NCBI RefSeq assembly: GCF_015476235.1
Contig: NZ_CP064338.1
Span: 558,001 to 622,000 of the forward strand
Reading direction: 5' to 3'
Source: Caldimonas thermodepolymerans
GTDB lineage: Bacteria; Pseudomonadota; Gammaproteobacteria; Burkholderiales; Burkholderiaceae_C
Length of the DNA: 64,000 nucleotides
Part shown: positions 18,597 through 27,697 of the stretch, in pieces
Layout of the letters: each line of letters begins with the position of its first letter
Position numbering within the stretch: the stretch's first letter is position 1
Program-made: the position numbers and the translations under genes
Notes under the pieces: model-generated
Databases searched by the model: none
What the model saw: the letters and a program-made list of their open reading frames with translations, nothing else
What the model was told of the DNA's origin: nothing

Positions 18597-20168
18597 ATGC
18601 GCGACCTGACGCTCAGCGCCGCGATCCGCCGCCAGGGTCGCGACCGGCCGCAGGCCATCGCCTGCATCGACCCGCAACGCACGTGGACCTTCGGCGACAT
18701 CGACCGGGAATCCAGCCGGGTCGCCCAGGGACTGAAGTCGCTCGGCGTGGGGCCGGGCGACCGGGTGGCCTGCCTCAGCAAGCACGCGGCGCCGTCCATC
18801 GTGCTGGTGCTGGCCGCGTGCAAGATCGGGGCGGTCGGCATGCCGATCAACTGGCGCCTGGCCGCGCCGGAGATCGAGTACGTGCTCAACAACGGCGAGG
18901 CGAAGTTCCTGATGGTCGACCGCGCCTTCCAGGAGACGGTGGGGCGCGCCGTGGTGCCCAGCCTGCGCCACGTGGTGTCGACCGAGGAGGGGGCGCCGCT
19001 GGAGAGCTTCGCCACCTGGCGTGCGCGTTTCCAGCCTCAGGACCCGGGCCACGAGGCCGACCCGCAGGACACCGCGGTGCAGCTGTTCTCGTCCGGCACC
19101 ACCGGGCTGCCCAAGGGCATCGAGCTCACGCACGCCAACCTGACGCTGATGAACGAGCTGTATGCCGAGGACATGGGCTACGACGGCAGCCGCTCGGTGT
19201 TCCTCAACGCGCTGCCGTTCTTCCACATCGCGGGCATCAACAGCACGCTGATGCCGCTGATCGAAGGCGGCATGAATGTGCTGGTGCCGGAGTTCGATCC
19301 GGCGCACGTCATCTCCATCATCGGCGAGCGGCGCATCACGCACACCTTCGTCGTGCCGGCGATGATGCTTTTCATGCTGCAGTCGCCGGCTGCGCAGCGG
19401 GGCGACTTCTCCACGCTGCAGGTGATCGCCTACGGCGGCTCCCCGGTGGCCGAGCAGGTGCTGATCGACGCGCAGCGCACCTTCGGCTGCCAGCTGGTGC
19501 AGATCTACGGGATGACCGAGTCGGCCGGCACGCTCACCGCGCTGCGCGCCGAGGACCATGACCCGGGCGGCCCGCGCGCGCACCTGCTGCGTTCGGCCGG
19601 GCGGCCGATCCGCAGCGTCGAGATGCGCATCGTCGATCCGTCCAGCGGCGCCGACGTGAAGGAAGGCGAGGTCGGCGAGATCTGGGTGCGCTCGTTGCAC
19701 AACATGAAGGGTTACTGGCGCAACCCCCAGGCCACGGCCGAGGTGTTCCCGCTCGGGCGCGACGAGCACGGCGGCTGGATGCGCACCGGCGATGCGGGCT
19801 ACATGAAGGAGGGCTACCTCTACATCCACGACCGGATCAAGGACATGATCATCTCCGGCGGCGAGAACATCTACCCGGCCGAGGTCGAGAACGCGCTGGC
19901 CTTCCACCCCGCGGTCGCGGAATGCGCCGTGATCGGCGTGCCCGACCCGACCTGGGGTGAGGCGGTCAAGGCCTGCGTGGTGCTCAAGCCGGGCGCCTCG
20001 GCCACGGCGGAGGAGATCATCCGCTTCACGCGCGAACGGCTCGCGCACTACAAGTGCCCGAAGTCGGTGGACTTCTACGAATCCCTGCCGCGCAACCCGT
20101 CGGGCAAGCTGCTCAAGCGCGTGCTGCGCGAGCCCTACTGGAAGGCGGTCGACCGCCAGGTCAGCTGA
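18597..20168 (+). CDS. Acyl-CoA synthetase (AMP-forming), medium-size type
   Basis: A 523-residue adenylate-forming ligase. The phosphate loop FSSGTTGLPKG is at residues 164-174. Other motifs are IYGMTESAGT, GWMRTGDAGY and IKDMIISGGENIYPAEVEN, and the catalytic C-terminal lysine is in NPSGKLLKR. It activates a medium-chain, branched or aromatic acid; substrate unknown. GAGGAG precedes ATG 18597. It closes the operon that begins at 13400; a hairpin lies about 20 nt after its stop. Confidence 0.88.
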   Translation: MRDLTLSAAIRRQGRDRPQAIACIDPQRTWTFGDIDRESSRVAQGLKSLGVGPGDRVACLSKHAAPSIVLVLAACKIGAVGMPINWRLAAPEIEYVLNNGEAKFLMVDRAFQETVGRAVVPSLRHVVSTEEGAPLESFATWRARFQPQDPGHEADPQDTAVQLFSSGTTGLPKGIELTHANLTLMNELYAEDMGYDGSRSVFLNALPFFHIAGINSTLMPLIEGGMNVLVPEFDPAHVISIIGERRITHTFVVPAMMLFMLQSPAAQRGDFSTLQVIAYGGSPVAEQVLIDAQRTFGCQLVQIYGMTESAGTLTALRAEDHDPGGPRAHLLRSAGRPIRSVEMRIVDPSSGADVKEGEVGEIWVRSLHNMKGYWRNPQATAEVFPLGRDEHGGWMRTGDAGYMKEGYLYIHDRIKDMIISGGENIYPAEVENALAFHPAVAECAVIGVPDPTWGEAVKACVVLKPGASATAEEIIRFTRERLAHYKCPKSVDFYESLPRNPSGKLLKRVLREPYWKAVDRQVS

Positions 20169-20190
20169 GGCCGCGTTCTCATCCGATGCG

Positions 20191-20212
20191 AGGCGCCCCC
20201 CGGCGGGCGCCT
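20191..20212 (+). terminator. Hairpin, probable terminator
   Basis: AGGCGCCC (20191-20198) pairs perfectly with GGGCGCCT (20205-20212) around a 6-nt loop. It is followed by TTGCTGTTG, a T-rich but imperfect tail. It lies between two operons read in the same direction. Confidence 0.5.
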
Positions 20213-20337
20213 TGCTGTTGGTCATCGGGGGCAACCCGGGGCCTGTCACCGTGGCCGTGACGTGCGTCCGCACGGGACCGTCAGGACTTACCCGAGCCGC
20301 ATCCGTGCGTGCCTGCACGGGCCCGGGCCATAGCACG

Positions 20338-20373
20338 TTTACACAAGACACCTCCGGGCAAGGCCCGTACGCT
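20338..20373 (+). promoter_or_regulatory. Island promoter motif 3 (synthetase-TRAP operon)
   Basis: TAGCACG precedes TTTACACAAGA (20338-20348). TACGCT is at 20368-20373, again 24 nt from the first hexamer. The acyl-CoA synthetase at 20445 follows. Confidence 0.58.
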
Positions 20374-20444
20374 GGCCTCACAACAAGAGATCCCGCCGCA
20401 GTGCAGGACTCGCGCAGCGGGACAGGACCGTAGGAGACAGACAG

Positions 20445-21998
20445 ATGGCCATCCGACCCCCGATCTCACCCGGACAGTGGATCAACTCCCGCGCGGAACT
20501 GTTGCCGATGCGGCCCGCGCTGACCTTCCAGGGCACGACCTGGACCTACCGCGAACTCGTCGAGCAGATCGACCGGCTGGCCGGCGCGCTGCATGCGCAG
20601 GGGGTCCGCCAGGGCGACCGCGTGGGCTTCCTGGCGTTCAACCACTCGATGTTCCTGGTCGCGCTGTTCGCGACCTCGAAGCTCGGCGCCATCTACGTGC
20701 CGCTCAACTTCCGCCTCACCGGGGCAGAGCTGGAGTTCATCATCAACGACGCCGGCGTGCACACGCTGATCGTCGGCCCCGACCACCAGTCGGTGCTCGA
20801 GCCGGTGCGCGGCGCGCTGAAGTGCCAGCGCTTCTTCGGCTTCGGCGGCCACAGCGAGACCTGGCCCGACATCGCGCGCGAGATGGAGCGTGCCACGCCG
20901 GTGCACGCGGCCGCCGAGATGGACCCGGACGACGTGGCCATCCTGATCTACACCTCCGGCACCACCGGCCGACCCAAGGGCTCGATGATGACGGTGGGCA
21001 ACATCTGGGCGACGATGGTCAACGAGATGCTGATGGTGGACGTGCTGAGCACCGACACCCTGCTGACCTACGCCCCGCTGTTCCACGTCGGCGGCCTCAA
21101 CGTGCTGACGATGACCACCATCCTCAAGGGGGCCCACGTCGTCCTGCACCAGAGCTTCGACCCGGGCCAGGTGATCGCCGACATCGCCCGCTACAAGGTC
21201 ACGCTCGCGTTCGCGGTGCCGGCCATGCTGCTGTTCATCAGCCAGCACCCGGACTTCGAGAAGGCCGACACGTCGACGCTGCGCTCGGTGTCGGTCGGCG
21301 GCGCCCCGTGCCCCGAGCCGCTGCTCAAGCTCTACAACGGCCGCGGCATCGCGGTGAACCAGGGCTACGGGCTGACCGAGACCTGCGCGATGGCGTCCTT
21401 CCTGACGCCAGAGTGGTGCTGGCAGAAGATGGGCTCGGTCGGCAAGCCGCCGCCGCTGACCCAGCTGCGCGTCATCGACGCGACCGGCGAGGTGATCACG
21501 CAGCCGCACGCACGCGGCGAGATCTGCGTGCGCGGCCTGAACGTCACGCGCGGCTACTGGAACCGGCCGGACGCCACGCGCGACGCGCTGTCGGAAGACG
21601 GCTGGCTGCGCACCGGCGATGTCGGCTACTTCGACGAGGACGGCTTCTACTACATCTGCGACCGGGTCAAGGACATGGTGATCACTGGCGGGGAGAACGT
21701 CTACCCCGCCGAGGTCGAGAGCGTGCTGTACGAGCATCCATCGATCGCCGAGGTGGCCGTGATCGGCGAGCCGGACGAGAAGTGGGGCGAGGCGGTGACC
21801 GCGGTGGTGGCGCTCAAGCCGGGCACGACGCTGACGCTGGAGCAGCTGCAGGAGCACGCCAGCCAGAAGCTCGCGCGCTACAAGATCCCGCGCCGCATGC
21901 ACATCGTGCCGGCGCTGCCGCGCAACCCGACCGGCAAGGTCCTCAAGTACGTGCTGCGTGACCGGTTCGCGAAGTCTGCGGGCGGGGAAAAGCAATGA
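20445..21998 (+). CDS. Acyl-CoA synthetase (AMP-forming)
   Basis: A 517-residue adenylate-forming ligase. The phosphate loop YTSGTTGRPKG is at residues 169-179; [26 protein letters not shown] and VKDMVITGGENVYPAEVES follow, with the catalytic lysine in NPTGKVLKYV. It resembles the fatty/aromatic acid ligases that accompany TRAP transporters. Its stop overlaps the DctQ start (ATGATG), so activation and uptake are coupled at translation. First gene of the longest operon of the window. Confidence 0.88.
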   Translation: MAIRPPISPGQWINSRAELLPMRPALTFQGTTWTYRELVEQIDRLAGALHAQGVRQGDRVGFLAFNHSMFLVALFATSKLGAIYVPLNFRLTGAELEFIINDAGVHTLIVGPDHQSVLEPVRGALKCQRFFGFGGHSETWPDIAREMERATPVHAAAEMDPDDVAILIYTSGTTGRPKGSMMTVGNIWATMVNEMLMVDVLSTDTLLTYAPLFHVGGLNVLTMTTILKGAHVVLHQSFDPGQVIADIARYKVTLAFAVPAMLLFISQHPDFEKADTSTLRSVSVGGAPCPEPLLKLYNGRGIAVNQGYGLTETCAMASFLTPEWCWQKMGSVGKPPPLTQLRVIDATGEVITQPHARGEICVRGLNVTRGYWNRPDATRDALSEDGWLRTGDVGYFDEDGFYYICDRVKDMVITGGENVYPAEVESVLYEHPSIAEVAVIGEPDEKWGEAVTAVVALKPGTTLTLEQLQEHASQKLARYKIPRRMHIVPALPRNPTGKVLKYVLRDRFAKSAGGEKQ

Positions 21999-22543
21999 TG
22001 CAGGCCATCGGACGACTGCTGTCGCGCATCACGGACTTCGCCACCGTGCTCGGTGCGCTCGGGATCGCGCTGATGATGCTGCACATCACGCTGGACGTGG
22101 TGCTGCGCTTCGGCTTCGACTACCCGCTGCCGGGCACGATCTCCATCGTCTCGTACTACTACATGGTGATCGCCGCCTTCGTGCCGCTCGCCTTCGCCGA
22201 GCAGAAGGGGGCGCACATCGCGGTGGAGGTGCTCACCGAGCGTTTCCCGCCGTGGATCCAGAAGCACCTGGCCGGCTGGTCCTACCTGATCTCGGCGGTG
22301 GCCTTCGGGCTGCTGACCGTGCGCACCTGGGGCGAGGCGGTGTCGAAGATGCACATCGGCGCGTCGGTGGTGCAGGGCGAGACCAGCATCCCGCTGTGGC
22401 AGAGCTACTTCTTCCTGCCGGTCGGCTTCGGCCTGATGCTGCTGATCGTCGCGCACAAGTTCGTGGCCTACCTGCTGTCCGCCGAGACCGGCCTGGACAC
22501 GGAGCGCGCGAACCCGGACGACAACGAAGCCGAGGCGGACTGA
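21995..22543 (+). CDS. dctQ: TRAP transporter small permease (DctQ)
   Basis: A 182-residue membrane protein with four hydrophobic helices. Family marks are TLDVVLRFGFDYPLPGTISI and the AFVPLAFAEQKGAHIAVEVL segment. It forms the small subunit of a sodium-coupled TRAP importer with the DctM protein 11 bases downstream. ATG 21995 overlaps the previous stop. The acidic C-terminal tail (ERANPDDNEAEAD) is cytoplasmic. Confidence 0.9.
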   Translation: MMQAIGRLLSRITDFATVLGALGIALMMLHITLDVVLRFGFDYPLPGTISIVSYYYMVIAAFVPLAFAEQKGAHIAVEVLTERFPPWIQKHLAGWSYLISAVAFGLLTVRTWGEAVSKMHIGASVVQGETSIPLWQSYFFLPVGFGLMLLIVAHKFVAYLLSAETGLDTERANPDDNEAEAD

Positions 22544-22554
22544 GAGGCTGAACC

Positions 22555-23868
22555 ATGGAACATGAAGTGCAGGTCGGCCTCCTCGGCCTGGCCATCCTCG
22601 TCGTGCTCATCCTGCTGCGGGTGCCGATCGGCATCTCGCTGATCGTCGTGTCGTTCGGCGGCCTGTGGGTGCTGATGGGCTGGGACGTCGCCTGGGGGGC
22701 GCTGGGCGTGATGCCGTACCAGTTCGCCTCCAGCTGGGTGCTCAGCTCGATCCCGATGTTCCTGCTGATGGGCTACGTCTGCTACCACGCCAAGCTGACC
22801 GTGGGGCTGTTCCGCGCCGCGCGCCTGTGGCTGGCGGGCATCCCGGGCGGGCTGGCGATCGCGGCGGTGCTCGGCTGCTCCGGGTTTGCGGCCGTGTGCG
22901 GCTCGTCGCTGGCGTGCTCGGCGGCGATGGGGCGCATCGCGGTGCCCGAGATGATGCGCGCCCGCTACGACGCGGAACTCGCCACCGGCACGGTGGCCAT
23001 CGCCGGCACGATCGGCGCGCTGATCCCGCCGTCGATCATCATGATCCTGTACGGCATCGTCGCCGAGGTGCCGGTCACCAAGCTGTTCCTGGGCGGCGTG
23101 TCCGCCGGCCTGCTGACTGCGCTGGGCTACATCCTGGTGATCCTGATCCGCGTGAAGCTCAAGCCGGAGCTGGCGCCCAGCGTGAAGGAACGCGTGCCGC
23201 TGGCCGAGAAGCTCGCCGCGCTGAAGGAGACCTGGCCGGTGGTGCTGATCATGATCGGCATCTTCGGCGGCATGTTCACCGGTGTCTTCACGGCCACCGA
23301 GGCCGGCGCGATCGGCGCGTTCCTGTCGTGCGTCGTCGCGATGGTCCGCCGCGTGATGACCTGGAAGGTGTTCAAGGACGCGATCCTCGAGACGCTGATG
23401 ACCACCGGCGCGCTGATGATCATCGCGGTCGGGGCGACGCTGCTGGTGCGCTTCCTGGCGATCTCGGGCGCGGGCGAGTACGTGTCCGAGCTGATCATCG
23501 ACCAGAACGCGAGCCAGTGGATGATCATGCTGTCCATCGTGCTGGTCTACGTGCTGCTCGGCATGTTCCTCGAGCCGATCGGCGCGATGCTGCTGACCCT
23601 GCCCATCGTGCTGCCGATCATCGGGGCCTCGGGCCTGAGCCTGGTGTGGTTCGGCGTGATCCTCACCAAGCTGCTCGAGATCGGCATGGTGACGCCGCCC
23701 ATCGGCATGAACGTGTTCGTCATCAAGGGCGTGGTCGGCAAGCTGGTGTCGACGGCGGCGATCTTCCGCGGCATCGCCTGGTTCCTGGCGATGGACTTCC
23801 TCGTCCTGTTCTTCATGCTGGCCTATCCCGACTTCATCCTCTGGCTGCCGGAGGCCATGTCCCGCTGA
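22555..23868 (+). CDS. dctM: TRAP transporter large permease (DctM)
   Basis: A 437-residue polytopic protein with about twelve hydrophobic segments, the transport channel of the TRAP system. Clear family motifs include SSIPMFLLMGYVCYHA, the small-residue ion-site loop SGFAAVCGSSLACSAAMG, GTIGALIPPSIIMILYG and EIGMVTPPIGMNVFVI. It pairs with DctQ and with the two periplasmic receptors downstream. Substrates of the family are carboxylates, which fits the surrounding ligases. Confidence 0.93.
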   Translation: MEHEVQVGLLGLAILVVLILLRVPIGISLIVVSFGGLWVLMGWDVAWGALGVMPYQFASSWVLSSIPMFLLMGYVCYHAKLTVGLFRAARLWLAGIPGGLAIAAVLGCSGFAAVCGSSLACSAAMGRIAVPEMMRARYDAELATGTVAIAGTIGALIPPSIIMILYGIVAEVPVTKLFLGGVSAGLLTALGYILVILIRVKLKPELAPSVKERVPLAEKLAALKETWPVVLIMIGIFGGMFTGVFTATEAGAIGAFLSCVVAMVRRVMTWKVFKDAILETLMTTGALMIIAVGATLLVRFLAISGAGEYVSELIIDQNASQWMIMLSIVLVYVLLGMFLEPIGAMLLTLPIVLPIIGASGLSLVWFGVILTKLLEIGMVTPPIGMNVFVIKGVVGKLVSTAAIFRGIAWFLAMDFLVLFFMLAYPDFILWLPEAMSR

Positions 23869-23917
23869 GCGGCGCCGACCGCGCGCCGCACCCTGATCGA
23901 AACCCGAAGGAGGCAAG

Positions 23918-25075
23918 ATGCAGTTTCCCAAGACGATGTCCCGCTGGATCGCCGCCGCGGTGGTGTGCGCGACGGCCGCAATCGCCGCCCCGGCGGTGGC
24001 CAAGCAGTTCAAGTACGCGATCGGCTTCCCGCCCGGCTCGTACAACGTCGAGATGGCCGAGGACTACGCCAAGCGCGTGAAGAAGTACACCGACGGCCGC
24101 CACTCGGTGCGCGTGTTCCCGATGACGTTGCTCAACATGGCCGAGACCTCGGCGGGCCTGCGCGACGGCATCGCCGACATCGGCTTCCTGCTGACGCCCT
24201 ACTTCCCGGCCGAATACCCGCATTCGAACCTGCCCAACGAAGCGTCGATGATGCTGCGCCTGCTGGGCAACGAGGTGCAGGGCAAGGAGGCGCTGGCCTT
24301 CGTCGGGGCGCTGACCGAGTTCACCTTCTTCAACTGCCCCGAGTGCCACCAGGAGTTCGCCAGGCAGAACCAGGTCTACACCGGGCACATCGGCGGCTCG
24401 TCCTACGGCCTGGTGTGCAACAAGCCGGTGCGCTCGATCGAGGAGCTCAAGGGCAAGCGGCTGCGCGCCGGGGCGGCCAACTGGTCGCGCTGGGCCACTG
24501 CGGTGGGCGCCAGCCCGATCACGATGAGCGCCAACGAGATGCGCGAAGCGCTGTCGCAGGGCGTGGTCGACTGCATCATCCTGTCGGCCCCGGAGATCCA
24601 CAACTTCGGCCTGATGGACACGATCTCCGACATCACGATGGCGGTGCCCGGCGGCGTGTTCAGCACCGCGGCCTTCAACATGAACGTCAAGGTCTGGCGC
24701 TCGCTGAGCGTCGAGGACCGCCGCGCCTTCCTGCGCGCCGCGGCCGAAGGCGGCGCCTACACGCCGTGGATCTACCAGCAGAAGGAGCAGGCCATCCTCG
24801 AAGAGGCGAAGAAGAAGGGCGTGCGCCTGCACGAGGCCGACGCTGCGCTCGTGAAGAAGACGCAGGAGTTCATCGAGCAGGACATGAACACCATCGCGAA
24901 GTACTTCGCCGACAAGCACAGCGTCAAGCGCGGCGAGGAAATGATCAGGACGTTCCGGCCCATCCTCGAGAAGTGGGTCAAGCTGGTCCAGAACGTGAAG
25001 ACCCAGGACGACCTGGGCGCCCTGTACTGGAACGAGATCTATTCCAAGGTGGACGTGACCAGGCACGGCATGTGA
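23918..25075 (+). CDS. dctP: TRAP transporter substrate-binding protein DctP, copy 1
   Basis: A 385-residue periplasmic receptor with a signal peptide (about residues 1-28, ending APAVA before KQFKYAIG). The DctP fold is shown by the conserved Arg region KGKRLRAGAANWSRWATAVG, where the Arg normally binds the ligand carboxylate. An AAGGAGG ribosome site precedes ATG 23918. The next gene but one element encodes a close homologue of the same length. A pair of cysteines (NCPECHQEF) present in both copies is unusual for DctP. Confidence 0.9.
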   Translation: MQFPKTMSRWIAAAVVCATAAIAAPAVAKQFKYAIGFPPGSYNVEMAEDYAKRVKKYTDGRHSVRVFPMTLLNMAETSAGLRDGIADIGFLLTPYFPAEYPHSNLPNEASMMLRLLGNEVQGKEALAFVGALTEFTFFNCPECHQEFARQNQVYTGHIGGSSYGLVCNKPVRSIEELKGKRLRAGAANWSRWATAVGASPITMSANEMREALSQGVVDCIILSAPEIHNFGLMDTISDITMAVPGGVFSTAAFNMNVKVWRSLSVEDRRAFLRAAAEGGAYTPWIYQQKEQAILEEAKKKGVRLHEADAALVKKTQEFIEQDMNTIAKYFADKHSVKRGEEMIRTFRPILEKWVKLVQNVKTQDDLGALYWNEIYSKVDVTRHGM

Positions 25076-25113
25076 GGCCGCGGGCGGCACCGCGCCGCCC
25101 GGAAAGGCAGGAG

Positions 25114-25140
25114 GCCGTCGCCGCATGGTGCGGTGACGGC
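25114..25140 (+). other. Intercistronic hairpin between the two dctP genes
   Basis: GCCGTCGCCGCA (25114-25125) can pair with TGCGGTGACGGC (25129-25140) as a 12-bp stem with one G-U pair and a TGG loop. No T-run follows. It could stabilise the upstream mRNA or partly attenuate transcription into copy 2. Confidence 0.5.
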
Positions 25141-25172
25141 GTGATGGCAACGCAAATCGACGGAGGAGACGG

Positions 25173-26330
25173 ATGAAGTCGATGCAACGCTTTTCCCGGG
25201 TGGTGGCGCTGGCTGCCGTGTTGGGCCTGGCTGCCGCCAGCGGCGCGGCCGTGGCGAAGCAGTTCAAGTACGCGATCGGGCAGCCGCCCGGCTCGTACAA
25301 CGTGGACATGGGGCAGCGCTACGCCGAGCGCGTGAAGAAGTACACCGAGGGTCGCCACACGGTGCGCGTGTTCCCGATGACGCTGCTCAACATGGCCGAG
25401 ACCTCGGCCGGCGTGCGCGACGGCATCGCCGACATCGGCTTCCTGCTGACACCTTACTTCCCGGCCGAGTACCCGCACACCAACCTGATCAGCGAGGCGT
25501 CGATGATGCTGCGCCTGATGGGCGAGGAGGCGCGCGGCAAGGAGGCGTCGGCGTTCGTCGGCGCGATCACCGAGTTCATCTTCTTCAACTGCCCCGAGTG
25601 CCACCAGGAGTTCGCCAGGCAGAACCAGGTCTACACCGGCCACATCGGGGGCTCCACCTACGGCCTGATCTGCACCAAGCCGGTCAAGTCGCTGGACGAC
25701 CTCAAGGGCAAGCGGGTGCGCTCGGGGGCGGCCAACTGGTCGCGCTGGGCCACGACGGTCGGCGCCACGCCGATCACGATGAGCGCCAACGAGATGCGCG
25801 AGGCGCTGTCGCAGGGCGTGGTCGACTGCGCGCTGCTGTCCACGCCGGAGATCCACAACTTCGGCCTGGAAGACGTCGTCAAGGACATCAACATGGACGT
25901 GCCGGGCGGCCTCTACACCACCGCCGGCTTCAACATGAACGTCAACGCCTGGCGCAGCCTGAGCGCACAGGACCGCCGCGCGTTCCTGCGTGCCTCGGCC
26001 GAGGGCGGAGCCTACACGCCCTGGATCTACCAGGAGAAGGAAGCCGAGGCGATCGAGGCGGCCAAGAAGCGCGGCGTGCGCATGCACACCGCCGACCCCG
26101 AGCTGCTCAAGAAGACCCAGGCCTTCATCGAGCAGGACATGGAGACCATCGCCAAGTACTTCGCCGAGAAGCACGGCGTCAAGCGCGGCCGCGAGATGAT
26201 CGCCACGTTCCGCCCGATCCTCGAGAAGTGGGTCAAGCTGGTGCAGCCGGTCAAGAGCGTCGACGAGCTGGGGGACCTCTACTGGAAGGAGATCTATTCC
26301 AAGGTCGACGTCGAGAAGCTCGGCCAGTGA
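25173..26330 (+). CDS. dctP: TRAP transporter substrate-binding protein DctP, copy 2
   Basis: Also 385 residues, with its own signal peptide (about 1-26). It aligns with copy 1 along its whole length without visible gaps, sharing KQFKYAIG.PPGSYNV, FPMTLLNMAETSAG and the NCPECHQEFARQNQVYTGHI segment; I estimate about three quarters identity. Differences cluster in short stretches (for example SAPEIHNFGLMDTISDI versus STPEIHNFGLEDVVKDI). It arose by tandem duplication. Two receptors for one permease suggest a wider or tunable substrate range, but both could bind the same ligand. Confidence 0.9.
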   Translation: MKSMQRFSRVVALAAVLGLAAASGAAVAKQFKYAIGQPPGSYNVDMGQRYAERVKKYTEGRHTVRVFPMTLLNMAETSAGVRDGIADIGFLLTPYFPAEYPHTNLISEASMMLRLMGEEARGKEASAFVGAITEFIFFNCPECHQEFARQNQVYTGHIGGSTYGLICTKPVKSLDDLKGKRVRSGAANWSRWATTVGATPITMSANEMREALSQGVVDCALLSTPEIHNFGLEDVVKDINMDVPGGLYTTAGFNMNVNAWRSLSAQDRRAFLRASAEGGAYTPWIYQEKEAEAIEAAKKRGVRMHTADPELLKKTQAFIEQDMETIAKYFAEKHGVKRGREMIATFRPILEKWVKLVQPVKSVDELGDLYWKEIYSKVDVEKLGQ

Positions 26331-26389
26331 GCACGTCCGCCCCGGGGCGCGGCCTGCCGCACCCCGGGGCCACCGACCGGAGGTCAGGC

Positions 26390-27697
26390 ATGGCACGGCA
26401 GTACACCGACGCGCAGCTGAAGGAGATGGCGCGTCCGTTCGAATCGCACGCCCTGGACGCGCTGGCGGCGGGCGACATCCCGCGCGTGCGCGCGCTGATG
26501 CGCGAGATGGCACAGGGGCCGGCGGGGCTGGATGCCCTGTCGGGCCACACGCTGGCGCGCAAGGTGGGCAAGCTGCGGCAGGACTTCGGCGAGGAGCGCA
26601 CGCGCGAGGCGCTGCGCCGCATCGGCCGCCAGCTGATGCGCACCTGGGCGCGCGACCTGCAGGCCGGCGACGAGAAGGGTGCGATCACCGCGGTGATCGA
26701 GGTCTACAAGCACCAGGTCGGCGCGCAGCTCCAGCCGTCGGAAACCGACGACGAGGTGGTGGTCGACCTGTTGCCCTGCGGCAGCGGCGGACGGCTGGAA
26801 CGCCAGGGCGTGACGGCCAAGCACCCGAGGTGGTACGCCGGCTGGAGCGACGGCGTGCCGAGCTACTGCCAGCTGTGCAAGGCCTACCAGGACGGCCTGA
26901 ACGAGCAGGTCGGCTACCCGGCCTGGACCACCGAGAAGGGCCCGGACGGCACCTGCCGCATGCGCTTTCGCAAGCAGCAGCCCGGCACGCGCCTGTTCGA
27001 GCCCGGGGAGCTGGACGAGGCGGCGCGCACCCGGCTGCAGCGCGCCGAGGCCGCGCTCGAGGCCGGCGACCTCGAGCAGGTCGCCGCATTGCTCGACGGC
27101 CAGCGCAAGGACTGGATGCCGTGGCACGACTTCGGCATCGTGTGCCTCGAGTACTTCTACAACGTCGCGCTGGAGCTGGGTGGTCCGGACTACCTGGACG
27201 AGCTGCTGGCGCAGACCTACGAGCCCGCCTTCGTCGCCGGCTTCCCGCGCTACGACGCGATGAGCGACGACGAGCTGGTGCGCGAGATCGCGCGCACCTG
27301 GAACTACCACTGCGCCGACTTCAAGATCCAGGAAGAGGACGACCGCTTCGTGTTCGTGCTCGATCCCTGCGGCAGCGGCGGGCGGCTGCTGCGCGGCCAG
27401 GTCTGGCGCGACATGTTCCATTACGGCGAGCCGCTGTCGCAGAAGATGCCGCAGCCGCACCCGATCAACTTCCAGCGGCATGACGCGCCGACCTACTGCA
27501 CGCATTGCGCGGCCTCCAACCGCGCGCAGTTCAAGGGCGGCCCGCTGTTCTTCGTGATCGACGGCCATGCCCAGATGCAGCCCGGGCAGCCGTGCCGCCA
27601 GTTTTCCTACAAGAAGGCCGCCGCCCGGCGCTGTGATCCCGCGCTGCCGGCGCAGGTCGGCCTGTCCCCGACCCCATCCCCGGAAGGTACGTCATGA
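26390..27697 (+). CDS. Unrecognised protein with two Cys4 (metal-binding?) repeats
   Basis: I do not recognise this 435-residue soluble protein. No signal peptide or membrane segment is seen. It contains a duplicated module. Repeat 1: LLPCGSGGRL with C130, then YCQLC with C160 and C163, then TCRMRF with C189. Repeat 2: LDPCGSGGRLLR with C327, then YCTHC with C370 and C373, then PCRQFSYKK with C402. Four cysteines per repeat in a fixed order suggest a zinc or iron-sulfur site in each half. A helical N-terminal region (1-115) and a helical linker (205-310) surround them. It lies 59 bases after dctP copy 2 and overlaps the next SDR start, so it belongs to this catabolic operon. A role as enzyme, reductase component or adaptor is open. 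Confidence 0.8.
   Translation: MARQYTDAQLKEMARPFESHALDALAAGDIPRVRALMREMAQGPAGLDALSGHTLARKVGKLRQDFGEERTREALRRIGRQLMRTWARDLQAGDEKGAITAVIEVYKHQVGAQLQPSETDDEVVVDLLPCGSGGRLERQGVTAKHPRWYAGWSDGVPSYCQLCKAYQDGLNEQVGYPAWTTEKGPDGTCRMRFRKQQPGTRLFEPGELDEAARTRLQRAEAALEAGDLEQVAALLDGQRKDWMPWHDFGIVCLEYFYNVALELGGPDYLDELLAQTYEPAFVAGFPRYDAMSDDELVREIARTWNYHCADFKIQEEDDRFVFVLDPCGSGGRLLRGQVWRDMFHYGEPLSQKMPQPHPINFQRHDAPTYCTHCAASNRAQFKGGPLFFVIDGHAQMQPGQPCRQFSYKKAAARRCDPALPAQVGLSPTPSPEGTS

Noticed and set aside
26331-26389. CCCCGGGG palindromes between dctP copy 2 and the Cys4 gene as a terminator
   Set aside because: The short self-palindromes have no T-run and no long stem, and the following gene shares the operon context. 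They are likely GC-rich noise.
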